DNA of 64,000 nt. Origin: Methylococcus mesophilus. GTDB taxonomy: Bacteria > Pseudomonadota > Gammaproteobacteria > Methylococcales > Methylococcaceae. Location: NCBI RefSeq assembly GCF_026247885.1, contig NZ_CP110921.1:2971001-3035000 (forward strand), in the 5' to 3' direction. Below, piece by piece: positions 42,063-52,021 of this stretch; the stretch's first letter is position 1, and the number at the start of each line of letters is the position of its first letter. The notes below the pieces were generated by a model. That model worked only from the letters and a program-made list of their open reading frames with translations. It was not told where the DNA came from and made no database searches. Position numbers and translations under genes: made by a program.

Positions 42063-42917
42063 ATGATGAAAAAGACAGGTCTGATTTTGGCCGGGTTTGC
42101 CTGGCTCGTCACAACCGCCACCGCGCAGGCGGGCGGCGACGCGTTCAAAGTATGTGCCGATCCCAACAACCCGCCGTATTCCGATCAGAAGGGCGGCGGG
42201 TTCGAGAACAAGATTGCCGAGTTGTTCGCCAAGGAACTGGACAAGAACCTCGTCTACACTTGGTTTCCGCAGCGGATGGGGTTCATCCGCAACACGCTGA
42301 AGGCCAAGGAGCCGGACTCGGAAGAATACAAGTGCGACGTGGTGATGGGCTTGCCTGCGGGTTACGATCAGGCCGCAACCACCAAGCCGTACTACCGATC
42401 TACCTATGCCTTGGTTTACGTCAAGAAGAAGGGTTGGGACGACATTCATTCAGCCGCGCATCTGGATGCGCTGCCTCCGGAGCGAAAGGCGAAACTTCGG
42501 ATCGCGATGTTCGACGGCTCGCCGGCTACGACATGGCTACTCAAGCACAAGCTGGTGGAGCAAGGTGTCCCTTACCAGTCGATGACTGCGGACGCAACAA
42601 TCAACACCACGCAGACGGTAGAGAAGGAACTGCTCGCCGGCAAGATTGACATGGCGATCGTCTGGGGGCCGATGGCGGGCTACCTGGTTTATCACAACAA
42701 GGCGGGCACCTTCGCCATGATTCCCATGCAGTCCGAGGAGGGGGTGCGCTTCGATTTTCCGATGTCGATAGGGGTCCGGATTCCAGATAAGGCGCGGAAA
42801 GAGCAGCTGGAAGCGCTTATCGACAAGAAGGCCACAGACATCGAAGCGCTGCTCAAGAAATACCACGTCCCGCTGCTGGACAAGGACGGAAAGCTGCTGA
42901 CTCCGGCCGAGGAGTAG
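42063..42917 (+). CDS. xoxJ: XoxJ, periplasmic binding-protein-like partner of XoxF
   Basis: 284 aa; signal peptide GLILAGFAWLVTTATAQA. A solute-binding family 3 fold begins FKVCADPNNPPYSDQKGGGFENKI, with CDVVMGLPAGYDQAATTKPYYRS and KIDMAIVWGPMAGYLVY, as in MxaJ/XoxJ. These proteins are thought to help activate or load the dehydrogenase; the ligand is uncertain. It follows xoxF on the same strand past a terminator hairpin. Confidence 0.93.
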   Translation: MMKKTGLILAGFAWLVTTATAQAGGDAFKVCADPNNPPYSDQKGGGFENKIAELFAKELDKNLVYTWFPQRMGFIRNTLKAKEPDSEEYKCDVVMGLPAGYDQAATTKPYYRSTYALVYVKKKGWDDIHSAAHLDALPPERKAKLRIAMFDGSPATTWLLKHKLVEQGVPYQSMTADATINTTQTVEKELLAGKIDMAIVWGPMAGYLVYHNKAGTFAMIPMQSEEGVRFDFPMSIGVRIPDKARKEQLEALIDKKATDIEALLKKYHVPLLDKDGKLLTPAEE

Positions 42918-42981
42918 TTCGCTCGTCCAGTTAGAGTCGGCGTTCTGTGGTCGGTAGCGGTGGGCCGGTGACGTAAAGCTG

Positions 42982-43010
42982 AAAGAGCCCCTGATATTTC
43001 GGGGCTCTTA
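42982..43010 (+). terminator. Hairpin downstream of xoxJ, possibly bidirectional
   Basis: AAGAGCCCC, eight-base loop, CGGGGCTCTT. Only a short T-rich run follows on either strand. It lies between convergent xoxJ and lysS. Confidence 0.6.
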
Positions 43011-43073
43011 GTGTGCTTAGGCTTGTGCCTGATTGGGTGGGATGGAGAACTGCTACGGCTTTAGGCCCGTAGA

Positions 43074-44633
<1,560 letters not shown>

Positions 44634-44637
44634 GTCT

Positions 44638-45736
44638 TTACAGGCCGCTCTTCAGGCTGGCTTCGATGAACAGGTCCAGGTCGCCGTCGAGCACTGCCTG
44701 GGGATTGCCGGTTTCCACGTTGGTGCGCAGATCCTTGATGCGGGACTGGTCCAGCACGTAGGACCGGATCTGGCTGCCCCAGCCGATGTCGGACTTGGAA
44801 TCTTCCAGCTTCTGCTTCTCGGTATTGCGCTTCTGTATCTCCATTTCGTACAGCTTGGCGCGCAACTGCTTCATGCACCAGTCGCGGTTGGCGTGCTGGG
44901 AACGCTGGCTTTGGCATTGCACCACGACACCGGAGGGGACGTGGGTGATGCGCACTGCCGACTCTGTCCGGTTGACGTGCTGGCCGCCGGCGCCGCTGGC
45001 GCGGTAAACGTCGGTGCGCAGGTCGGCCGGGTTGATGTCGATGTCGATGTTGTCGTCGATTTCAGGCGAGACGAACACCGAGGAAAACGAGGTGTGGCGG
45101 CGGTTGCCGGAGTCGAACGGCGATTTCCGCACCAGCCGGTGCACCCCGGTTTCGGTGCGCAGCCAGCCATAGGCGTATTCGCCCTCGAAGCGGATGGTCG
45201 CGCTCTTGATGCCGGCGACGTCGCCGGCGGATTCTTCCACCAGTTCGGTCCTGAAGCCTTTGCGTTCGCCCCAGCGCAGGTACATGCGTTCCAGCATCTG
45301 GGCCCAGTCCTGGGCCTCGGTGCCGCCGGAACCGGCCTGGATGTCCAGGAACGCGCTGTTCGGGTCCATTTCGCCGGAGAACATGCGGCGGAACTCCATT
45401 TCGGCGACGACATCCTCATAGTGAGCCAGGTCCGTGGCGACCGATTCGACGCTGTCCTCGTCGTCTTCCTCGACCGCGAGCTGGAGCAGCTCCTCCGCAT
45501 CGCTGACGCCGGCCGCAATCTCGTTCAGCCGGTTGACCACGCCTTCCAGTTGGGTGCGCTCTTTGCCGAGCGCCTGGGCGCGTTCCGGGTTGTCCCAGAT
45601 CTTTGGGTCTTCCAGTTCGCGCAGGACTTCGGTCAGGCGTTCCTGCTTGATGTCGAAGTCAAAGATACCCCCTAAGAGCATCCTGGCGGCTCTTGAGGTC
45701 TTTGATTTGATTGTAGAGAGGATTGAGTTCGCGCAT
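44638..45736 (-). CDS. prfB: Peptide chain release factor 2, with programmed +1 frameshift
   Basis: Reading from ATG 45736, 25 codons ([25 protein letters not shown]) end at an in-frame TGA (45661-45659). The classic site AGGGGG-TAT-CTT-TGA-C is present: the internal Shine-Dalgarno-like AGGGGG is at 45673-45668 and slippage on CTT resumes at GAC, giving [12 protein letters not shown] onward. Later come the SPF anticodon-like tripeptide ([15 protein letters not shown]) and GGQ ([13 protein letters not shown]). It terminates at UGA and UAA; low RF2 favours the shift, so the gene self-regulates. Do not read the first stop as a broken gene. Confidence 0.97.
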
Positions 45737-45848
45737 GGCGGTAATCCGTTGAAAACCTTGCATTGTACTATATGGGCTGCGCTTTCGGCAGGCGTGGCCT
45801 TTCTGCTATCGTTGGGACTTTTGGCGTCGAACCGATTTGTGGAGTCTC

Positions 45849-46118
45849 ATGGCTAAAGTGACCGTTACCCGATGCGACGATTCGACCTTCGAAGTGGTGG
45901 TGGAGGACGCCGCTATGACTTCGCACACCGTGACGGTGGACCCGTCCTATGCGGCCAAGCTGGCGGGCGGGGTGCCGGTCGAGATGCTGGTGCGCCGCTC
46001 CTTCGACTTCCTGCTCGAACGCGAGCCGAATCTCAGCATCCTCCGCCAGTTCGAGCTTTCCCTGATCGGGCGTTATTTCCCGGAATACGAGCGGGTGATA
46101 CGGGGCATGCTTTCGTAG
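45849..46118 (+). CDS. Conserved small protein of unknown function (89 aa)
   Basis: ATG 45849 with GGAG upstream. A strand-rich start (KVTVTRCDDSTFEVVVEDAA) then a helix (VPVEMLVRRSFDFLLERE) and an Arg/Tyr-rich end. It resembles short proteins of unknown function common in gammaproteobacteria; no motif reveals a role. Divergent from prfB and followed after 65 bases by the flavin-binding-type gene. Confidence 0.65.
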   Translation: MAKVTVTRCDDSTFEVVVEDAAMTSHTVTVDPSYAAKLAGGVPVEMLVRRSFDFLLEREPNLSILRQFELSLIGRYFPEYERVIRGMLS

Positions 46119-46183
46119 ATCTCGCACAGAGTTATCCTTACCTTGTGAAAATGGGTGAGCGACAGGATTGATCGAGGAAAAAC

Positions 46184-46900
46184 ATGGCGGAATTGGACGA
46201 AATCGGAACGGAAGCGCGCGCGCTGCTGAATCAGGCATATGACGGCGTGCTTTCCACGCATTCGGCAGACATGCCGGGATATCCCTTCGGCTCGGTGATG
46301 CCGTACTGCCTGGATCGGGGCGGTGCGCCAGTCATCTACATTGCCAGCATCGCCCAGCACACCCGGAACATCCAGGCGAACCCGAAGGTCTCGCTGATCG
46401 TGCTCGACCGCAGCGTCGGGGACGTGCAGACAAACGGCCGGTTGACCCTGCTCGCCGACGCGCAGCCCGTGCCCGAGGACGAAGTGGATGCCGCCGAGCG
46501 TTATTTCTCCTTTTTCCCGGACGCCCGCCGTTTCCAAAACACCCATTCCTTCGCCTTCTACCGGCTGGCGCCGGTGCGCCTGCGCTATATCGGCGGCTTC
46601 GGCCGGATTCATTGGCTGTCGCCGGAACGGGTGCTGCTGTCCAACCCCTTCGGTGCGGAGGAGGAAAGGGCGATGCTGGAGCATATGAACGCCGACCACC
46701 GCCAGGCGATGTGCCGGTATTGCGATGCGGCCAGCGTTGCCGTCGAAGCCGGCACCGAACCGGCCATGGTCGGGATCGACGGGGAGGGATTCCATCTCCG
46801 GGTGGGTTCCAGGGTGGTGCGTTTCGCCTTTCCCGCCCCGGCGTCGACGCCGGCCGAAGTGAGGGCGGCCCTGTTGGCGATGGCGCGCTCCGGCCAGTGA
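46184..46900 (+). CDS. HugZ-like pyridoxamine-phosphate-oxidase-fold protein with DUF2470
   Basis: 238 aa. The N-terminal split-barrel domain (YDGVLSTHSADMPGYPFGSV, QHTRNIQANPKVSLIVLD) is of the PNPOx-like flavin/heme-binding type. The C-terminal DUF2470 (MLEHMNADHRQAMCRYCDA, GIDGEGFHLRVG) completes the HugZ arrangement. HugZ proteins degrade or bind heme in some bacteria; whether this one does is unproven. Stands alone, convergent with the next gene. Confidence 0.82.
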   Translation: MAELDEIGTEARALLNQAYDGVLSTHSADMPGYPFGSVMPYCLDRGGAPVIYIASIAQHTRNIQANPKVSLIVLDRSVGDVQTNGRLTLLADAQPVPEDEVDAAERYFSFFPDARRFQNTHSFAFYRLAPVRLRYIGGFGRIHWLSPERVLLSNPFGAEEERAMLEHMNADHRQAMCRYCDAASVAVEAGTEPAMVGIDGEGFHLRVGSRVVRFAFPAPASTPAEVRAALLAMARSGQ

Positions 46901-46906
46901 GGCGGG

Positions 46907-47617
46907 CTATTTTGCCAGCAGCACGATCTCGTTGTGTTCGTCGTCGATGGTGACGCGGAATCGGTTCAGATAGCTCATACCCAGCAGCATCGCGCCGTTC
47001 AGTCGTTTGTCGGCGATGAAACTGACCGGGACGTTCTCGGCGGAGGCGGGGCCGACGGTGACGGAGGGAAGCATGCCGGTCTTGGTGTGGACCTGGCCGC
47101 TCGCGGTCTGGCTGATGCCTGCGGCAAGCCTTTCGGCGTCGAATCCCAGGGTGGTGATCATCGAGGTCGGCAGCACTACGGTCGATGCGCCTGTGTCGAC
47201 CAGGACGGATACCGTCTGAGGAACCCCGTTCGGGCCGACGAGGATGGCTTCCACCTGGTGATGGACGCCGATGCGAAGAGTGGGGATGGTCGAACTCGGC
47301 GGCGGTTTCCCTCCGCTGCGTGCGGTGCCGGTGATGACCACCCGCTCGATCTGCCCCGGCCGGCTCTCCATCAGGATGTAATTGTAACCCTGCAATAGCG
47401 CCTTGAGGCTGTCTTTGATGTCGCCTTCGGCGATGCGGCCCGGTTCGGCGCTCAAACGGTCGAGCCCTTCGATCGAGAATCCGTGTTCCTGCGCCAATGC
47501 GGCGAGCTGTTCCGCCAGCCCGGCCGCTTCAGCGCCAGCCGGCCACAGCCCGAAGATCGCGCATGCGAGCAGATACGGCCGGGCGATTCCCGGCCATGGG
47601 TCTTTGGGGCAAGCCAT
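46907..47617 (-). CDS. Retropepsin-like aspartic protease, periplasmic
   Basis: 236 aa with a signal-like segment (YLLACAIFGLWPAGAEA). About 110 residues of helical prodomain precede the clan AA protease domain: VSVLVDTGASTVVLPTSM carries the single catalytic Asp-Thr-Gly-Ala, and NGAMLLGMSYLNRFRVTIDD the hydrophobic-Gly half. Such half-protease domains act as dimers. Directly follows the small lipoprotein gene with no gap. Confidence 0.85.
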   Translation of the reverse strand: MACPKDPWPGIARPYLLACAIFGLWPAGAEAAGLAEQLAALAQEHGFSIEGLDRLSAEPGRIAEGDIKDSLKALLQGYNYILMESRPGQIERVVITGTARSGGKPPPSSTIPTLRIGVHHQVEAILVGPNGVPQTVSVLVDTGASTVVLPTSMITTLGFDAERLAAGISQTASGQVHTKTGMLPSVTVGPASAENVPVSFIADKRLNGAMLLGMSYLNRFRVTIDDEHNEIVLLAK

Positions 47618-47890
47618 TCAGAGGCCGGTGTTCGAGTAGAACAGTATTTTCTCGCCCATGAACTGCACGCTGATGGTTTTGGGTTCCTTGCCCCAGACGC
47701 AGCTCTTGACCGAAACCACGGACTGGCAGTTCTCCGGCTCGCCCAGCAGTTCGACGACCTTAGAATATTCCATGCCGATGGCGAGCTTGTCGTAGTTCTC
47801 GCGGGTCACTTTGTTTTCGCAGGCGGCCAGGATCAGGCCGAGTGCAACCGGCAGCAGGGCGCGTGTCATGCCACGCAGGAGTTGCTTCAT
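47618..47890 (-). CDS. Small SmpA/OmlA-like or DUF3862-type lipoprotein (90 aa)
   Basis: ATG 47890. Signal peptide with a lipobox (GLILAACENK, Cys about residue 25). The fold starts TRENYDKLAIGMEYSKVVELLGEPENC, the pattern of SmpA/OmlA-like or DUF3862 domains, with an added disulfide-type Cys pair (C53, C61). Probably an outer- or inner-membrane lipoprotein of unknown role. The stop abuts the start of the aspartic protease gene, so the two are coupled. Confidence 0.75.
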   Translation of the reverse strand: MKQLLRGMTRALLPVALGLILAACENKVTRENYDKLAIGMEYSKVVELLGEPENCQSVVSVKSCVWGKEPKTISVQFMGEKILFYSNTGL

Positions 47891-48047
47891 AGCGTCACTT
47901 CCGGAAGTGGGTGAGGGTGGGGTTCGATGATCCCTTAAACGGTCCGCGGGAGGCAAGCGGTGCAATCCGCGGTGTCTTGCAGCATACTGCCTTTCCCCGA
48001 ACCTGCGGGGGCGTCGTGATCGAAACCTGTTCAAGGGGGAACTTGCC

Positions 48048-48746
48048 GTGAATGCGCGAATCCGGGTTTTGGGTTTTCTGCTGGCGTTGTCGGCCCTGTC
48101 CGCCGTGCATGCGGACGAGCGGGCGCCATTGACTTACGACCGAATCGATATATCGTCCGAGGCTGAGGGCGATGTGCAGAACGACATCCTCTTCGCCGTG
48201 CTGTCCAGCGAGATGGAAGGCCCCAAAGCCGCGGCCCTGGCCGCCGAGGTCAACAGTGCCGTCGCCAGGGCGGTCGAGCGGGTCAAGCAGGTGCCGGAGA
48301 TCAAGGTGCAAACCGTCGGTTACCAGACGTCGCCGGTCTACCAGAAGGAGCGCATCAGCGGCTGGCGGGTGAAGCAGTCGATCCGGCTGGAAAGCACCGA
48401 TGCCGGCAAGCTCGGCGGCCTGCTGGGGGAGCTTCAACAGCAGCTTCATCTCGAATCCGTCGGTTACGAAACCTCCCCCCAGAAGCGGAAAGAAGCCGAA
48501 GACGGCTTGATCAAAGAAGCGCTGGGGGCGTTCCGCCAACGGGCCGAACTGGTGACCCGGGAACTGGGCCGCAGCCGCTACCGGATCGTCGCCCTGCGGG
48601 TCGATACCGGCGGTCCGCCGGTCCGGCCGATGGCGCTGGGCATGCGCGCCATGGCTGCGGACGCCGCTGCGCCGGTACCGATCGAGGCCGGCACGCAGAA
48701 GGTTGAAGTCAACGTGAGCGGTGCCATCGAGCTTCAAGCGGACTGA
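48048..48746 (+). CDS. SIMPL (DUF541) domain periplasmic protein
   Basis: 232 aa; signal peptide LGFLLALSALSAVHA. The SIMPL fold reads RIDISSEAEGDVQNDILFAVL, AVARAVERVKQVPEIKVQTVGYQTSPVY (split: RVKQVPEIKVQTVGY, QTSPVYQKER) and LRVDTGGPPV. Family members are periplasmic or outer-membrane proteins of unclear role. It lies 43 bases upstream of the hflK-like gene and may be in its operon. Confidence 0.85.
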   Translation: MNARIRVLGFLLALSALSAVHADERAPLTYDRIDISSEAEGDVQNDILFAVLSSEMEGPKAAALAAEVNSAVARAVERVKQVPEIKVQTVGYQTSPVYQKERISGWRVKQSIRLESTDAGKLGGLLGELQQQLHLESVGYETSPQKRKEAEDGLIKEALGAFRQRAELVTRELGRSRYRIVALRVDTGGPPVRPMALGMRAMAADAAAPVPIEAGTQKVEVNVSGAIELQAD

Positions 48747-48789
48747 CTCGAGCCGTTTGCCCGGCTGCTCGAATAGACAAGGAGCCGAT

Positions 48790-49779
48790 ATGGAAAATTC
48801 GAACTCACCCTGGGGGCGTATCGCCAAGCCACTCCCCAACTCGCTGCCGGCTTCTCCCGCCCGCATCGTCCTGATCGTCTTGGCGCTCATGGGGCTGTGG
48901 ACCGCCTACTACACGATCCCGGCCGAATCCGAAGGCGTGGTGCTCCGGTTCGGCAAGTACATCCACAAGGTTCCGCCGGGTCTCCATTTCAAGCTGCCTT
49001 ACGGCATCGACAGCGTCATCGCCGTGCCGACACAGCGCCAGCTCAAGCTGGAGTTCGGGTTCGCCACGACGGGCGCGACCAATCCGGACCAGGTCGGCCT
49101 GGAGCCCGGCAAGGAGCGCTCCATGGTCACCGGCGATTTGAATGCGGCGCTGGTGGAGTGGATCGTTCAGTACCGTATCACCGAGCCGCAGGACTACCTG
49201 TTCGCGGTGCGCGATCCCGGCCTCACCCTGCGCGATATTTCAGAGTCCGTCATGCGTGCCGTGGTCGGTGACCGTACGGTGGACGAAATCATCACCATCG
49301 GCCGGCAGGAGATCGAAGAAACCTCGCTCCAGCGAATGCGTGCGCTGGCCGAGCTTTATCACCTGGGCGTCTCCATCAGCCAGGTGCAGCTCAAGAACGT
49401 CAATCCGCCGGAGCCGGTCCAGCCTTCCTTCAACGAAGTCAACCGGGCCCAGCAGGACCGCGAAAACGTCATCAACCTCGCCAACGGCGAATACAACAAG
49501 GCGGTGCCCCGTGCCCGCGGCGAGGCCGACCAGCAGATCCGGGCGGCGGAAGGCTACCGTTTCAAGCGGATCAACGAGGCGGAAGGCGATGTTGCGGCCT
49601 TCAGTGCCGTGCTGGAGCAGTACGTCAAGGCGCCGGAGGTGACGCGCACCCGGCTCTACCTCGAAACCATGGGCGATGTGCTGCCCCAAGCCAAGCAGTC
49701 GATCGTGGTCGACGAAACAGTGCAGCAGATATTGCCGATGCTGCCCCTGCCGACCGCCATGCAGGAGGAAAAGCGATGA
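48790..49779 (+). CDS. hflK: HflK-like SPFH/band-7 membrane protein
   Basis: 329 aa from ATG 48790. One N-terminal membrane helix (RIVLIVLALMGLWTAYYTIP, about residues 25-45) precedes the SPFH domain (ESEGVVLRFGKYIHKVPPGLH, TLRDISESVMRAVVGDRTVDEI) and a long coiled coil. It lacks the Gly-rich cytoplasmic leader of the classical HflK, so this is the shorter paralogue type. With HflC it would form a cage modulating FtsH or another membrane protease. hflC overlaps by four bases. Confidence 0.85.
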   Translation: MENSNSPWGRIAKPLPNSLPASPARIVLIVLALMGLWTAYYTIPAESEGVVLRFGKYIHKVPPGLHFKLPYGIDSVIAVPTQRQLKLEFGFATTGATNPDQVGLEPGKERSMVTGDLNAALVEWIVQYRITEPQDYLFAVRDPGLTLRDISESVMRAVVGDRTVDEIITIGRQEIEETSLQRMRALAELYHLGVSISQVQLKNVNPPEPVQPSFNEVNRAQQDRENVINLANGEYNKAVPRARGEADQQIRAAEGYRFKRINEAEGDVAAFSAVLEQYVKAPEVTRTRLYLETMGDVLPQAKQSIVVDETVQQILPMLPLPTAMQEEKR

Positions 49780-50738
49780 TCGCCGCAAGACACTGGGTTT
49801 CCCTCGTGGCCGCGCTGGTGCTGCTGGCGCTGTATCTGTCCGCTTACACCGTCGACCAGACCGAGCAGGTCATAGTCACCCAGTTCGGCCGTCCGGTGGG
49901 CGAGCCGATCACCGAACCCGGCCTCCACTTCAAGCTGCCCTTCGTCCAGCAGGTCAACCGCTTCGACAAGCGCTACCTGGCCTGGGACGGCCCCATGGTC
50001 GAGATGTCCACCAAGGATAAGACCTACATCCAGGTCGACACCTTCGCCCGCTGGCGGATCACCGACGCCATGCGCTACTACCTGCGGCTGCGGGACGAAC
50101 GCAGCGCCCAGTCGCGGCTGGAAGACATCCTCGGCAGCGAAACCCGCACCGCCATCGCGCGGCACGAGCTGATCGAAGTCGTGCGCAGCGACAAGGAGCG
50201 CCAGCCTTTGCGGGACGAAGGCCTGGCCGCCCAGTTGCCGGAGGTGGGGCTGCGCCCGATCCGAGTCGGGCGGCAGCAGATCGAGAAAGACGTGTTCGAG
50301 AGTGCGGCCCCCAAGCTGGCGGAATTCGGCATCGAGCTGCTCGACGTGCGCTTCAAGCGCCTCAACTACAATCCGGAGGTGCTGGAGCGCATCCACCAGC
50401 GCATGATCAGCGAGCGCCTGCAGATCGCCCAGCGTTTCCGGTCGGAAGGGGAAGGCGAGGCCGCCCGCATCGCCGGCAACAAGGAGCGCGACATCAACGA
50501 GATCGCGTCCACCGCCTACAAACGGGTCCAGGAGATCGTCGGCGAAGCCGATGCCAAGGCCACCGAGATCTACGCCAAGGCCTACACCCAGCGCCCCGAG
50601 GCCGCCGAGTTCTACCGTTTCCTCAAGAGCATGGAGACCTACCGCAGGATCATCGACCGCGACGCCACCATCGTCCTATCCACCCGCAGCGACCTGTTTT
50701 CTTTGCTCAAGCGTATCGAGGCGGAGCGGAAGCCTTGA
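49776..50738 (+). CDS. hflC: HflC-like SPFH/band-7 membrane protein
   Basis: 320 aa, ATGA overlap with the hflK-like gene. One N-terminal helix (WVSLVAALVLLALYLSAYTV), SPFH domain (QTEQVIVTQFGRPVGEPITEPG, FARWRITDAMRYYLRL) and C-terminal coiled coil with FRSEGEGEAARIAGNKERD and FYRFLKSMETYR as in HflC. Forms the hetero-oligomer with the preceding protein in the inner membrane. Confidence 0.9.
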   Translation: MIAARHWVSLVAALVLLALYLSAYTVDQTEQVIVTQFGRPVGEPITEPGLHFKLPFVQQVNRFDKRYLAWDGPMVEMSTKDKTYIQVDTFARWRITDAMRYYLRLRDERSAQSRLEDILGSETRTAIARHELIEVVRSDKERQPLRDEGLAAQLPEVGLRPIRVGRQQIEKDVFESAAPKLAEFGIELLDVRFKRLNYNPEVLERIHQRMISERLQIAQRFRSEGEGEAARIAGNKERDINEIASTAYKRVQEIVGEADAKATEIYAKAYTQRPEAAEFYRFLKSMETYRRIIDRDATIVLSTRSDLFSLLKRIEAERKP

Positions 50739-50833
50739 TGCGCAAGCGCCAACGCCAACGATAAGACTCGAATGGGCCGGATGACGGGCGCCGTGGAATC
50801 GGCATCGGTGGCCAAAAGTCGCAGAACGGTTGT

Positions 50834-51226
50834 TCAGTCTTTCAGCAGAACCCGCTTCACCGCCTCGCGCATTTCGTCCTTGGACGAAATAAAGCGCTCG
50901 AACTGATCGGGCGTCAGTACCTGCTGCAGCTCGGCATCCTTGTTTTCCTGGATCGCCTTGGCTTTGAGCATTTTGCCGAGGCCGCCGTCGGCGCTCTTAA
51001 TCACGGGTTCCATCTGTTCGGCGAATTTTTGATTGATGGCGGCGATCTTGGGCATCTGGGCATCCGTCAGGGCCAGATGGCTCTTCATGTACTCGGTCTG
51101 GGCCGAGGCTCGCTGGACCGGCGTCGTCGCTTTGAGCTGGTCGAAGTCGTCCGCGCGGGCGGCGGTGCCGAAGGCCATCGCCAGGAAGATGCAGAGTTTG
51201 AGGGTACTCTTGATGAGGTGATTCAC
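50834..51226 (-). CDS. Small periplasmic protein, Spy/CpxP-like helical type (130 aa)
   Basis: GTG 51226 is preferred because AGGAG lies 9 bases upstream; an ATG at 51283 would add 19 unlikely residues. Signal peptide (LKLCIFLAMAFGTAARA), then an all-helical body with LALTDAQMPKIAAINQKFAE and LQQVLTPDQFERFIS. The LTDAQ...LTPDQ repeat is the LTXXQ-like pattern of Spy/CpxP-related proteins. Probably a periplasmic chaperone or stress protein. Divergent from the TetR gene. Confidence 0.65.
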   Translation of the reverse strand: MNHLIKSTLKLCIFLAMAFGTAARADDFDQLKATTPVQRASAQTEYMKSHLALTDAQMPKIAAINQKFAEQMEPVIKSADGGLGKMLKAKAIQENKDAELQQVLTPDQFERFISSKDEMREAVKRVLLKD

Positions 51227-51340
51227 GAGGTTCTGACTCCTGTAGTGGTGAATTTTTTCGCTGTGGTGTGCAAGGATCGCCACATTCTCAGGCAGGCAAA
51301 TTGCGGCATCGGGTCAAGTCTGCATGCTTGCCAAATTAAG

Positions 51341-51352
51341 ACGACCGGTCGT
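51341..51352. promoter_or_regulatory. TetR operator, upstream copy
   Basis: ACGACCGGTCGT, a perfect 12-bp palindrome, 12 bases before the TetR start codon. A near-identical site lies upstream of the next operon. Bound protein inferred to be the adjacent TetR. Confidence 0.75.
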
Positions 51353-51363
51353 ATTATTTTGCC

Positions 51364-51960
51364 ATGGCGAAAACCGCGACCAAACAACTCACCCGGGAAA
51401 GGCTGCTGAACGAAGGCGTGGCTTTGCTCATGGAGCAAGGCTACCACGGCACCGGACTGCAGGACATACTGAACAGCGTGGGTGTGCCGAAGGGGTCGTT
51501 CTACAACTACTTTGCCAGCAAGGAAGAATTCGGCGCCGAGGTGATCCGGCACTATATCGAGCCTTTCATCCTGCAACTCGACGGCCATCTCCGGAATTCC
51601 GCACTGAACGGCGCCCAAGCCCTGCAGGCGTATTTCCGTGCACTGATCGAAGAAGCCGGCCGCCGGCAGTTCAAGGGAGGCTGCCTGCTGGGCAACCTGA
51701 TGGGCGAGATCGGGGACACCAGCGATACCTGCCGTGAGGCACTGCGGGAGGTGCTGCACCGTTATCGGGACAAGCTGGCGCAAGGCATCGCCCGTGCCCA
51801 GAGCGAAGGCGCGTTCCGGCGCGATCGGGCTGCCGAAGACCTGGCCGATTGCCTCGTCGACGCCTGGCAGGGCGCCTTGCTGCGGATGAAGGTCGAACAG
51901 TCCGTCCGCCCGCTGGAAGAATGTTGCCGCAACCTGTTGGAGGGTTATTTCCGAGCCTGA
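51364..51960 (+). CDS. TetR/AcrR-family transcriptional repressor
   Basis: 198 aa. N-terminal helix-turn-helix (RERLLNEGVALLMEQGYHGT, LQDILNSVGVPKGSFYNYFASKEEF, the classical TetR recognition helix). The ligand-binding C-terminus contains RRQFKGGCLLGNLMGEIGD, close to NemR/AcuR-type regulators that sense electrophiles through Cys. Palindromes flank the gene on both sides, so it likely represses itself and the mtoX operon downstream. Confidence 0.92.
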   Translation: MAKTATKQLTRERLLNEGVALLMEQGYHGTGLQDILNSVGVPKGSFYNYFASKEEFGAEVIRHYIEPFILQLDGHLRNSALNGAQALQAYFRALIEEAGRRQFKGGCLLGNLMGEIGDTSDTCREALREVLHRYRDKLAQGIARAQSEGAFRRDRAAEDLADCLVDAWQGALLRMKVEQSVRPLEECCRNLLEGYFRA

Positions 51961-51984
51961 AAAATTTTTTGAGCCATTTCGAGA

Positions 51985-51996
51985 CGACCGGTCATA
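51985..51996. promoter_or_regulatory. TetR operator, downstream copy ahead of the methanethiol oxidase gene
   Basis: ACGACCGGTCAT: eleven of twelve bases match the upstream operator, with the GACCGGTC core intact. It sits 26 bases before the next start codon, where it would block transcription. Confidence 0.75.
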
Positions 51997-52021
51997 TAAC
52001 AGAGAAGAATGAGGTTATGCC

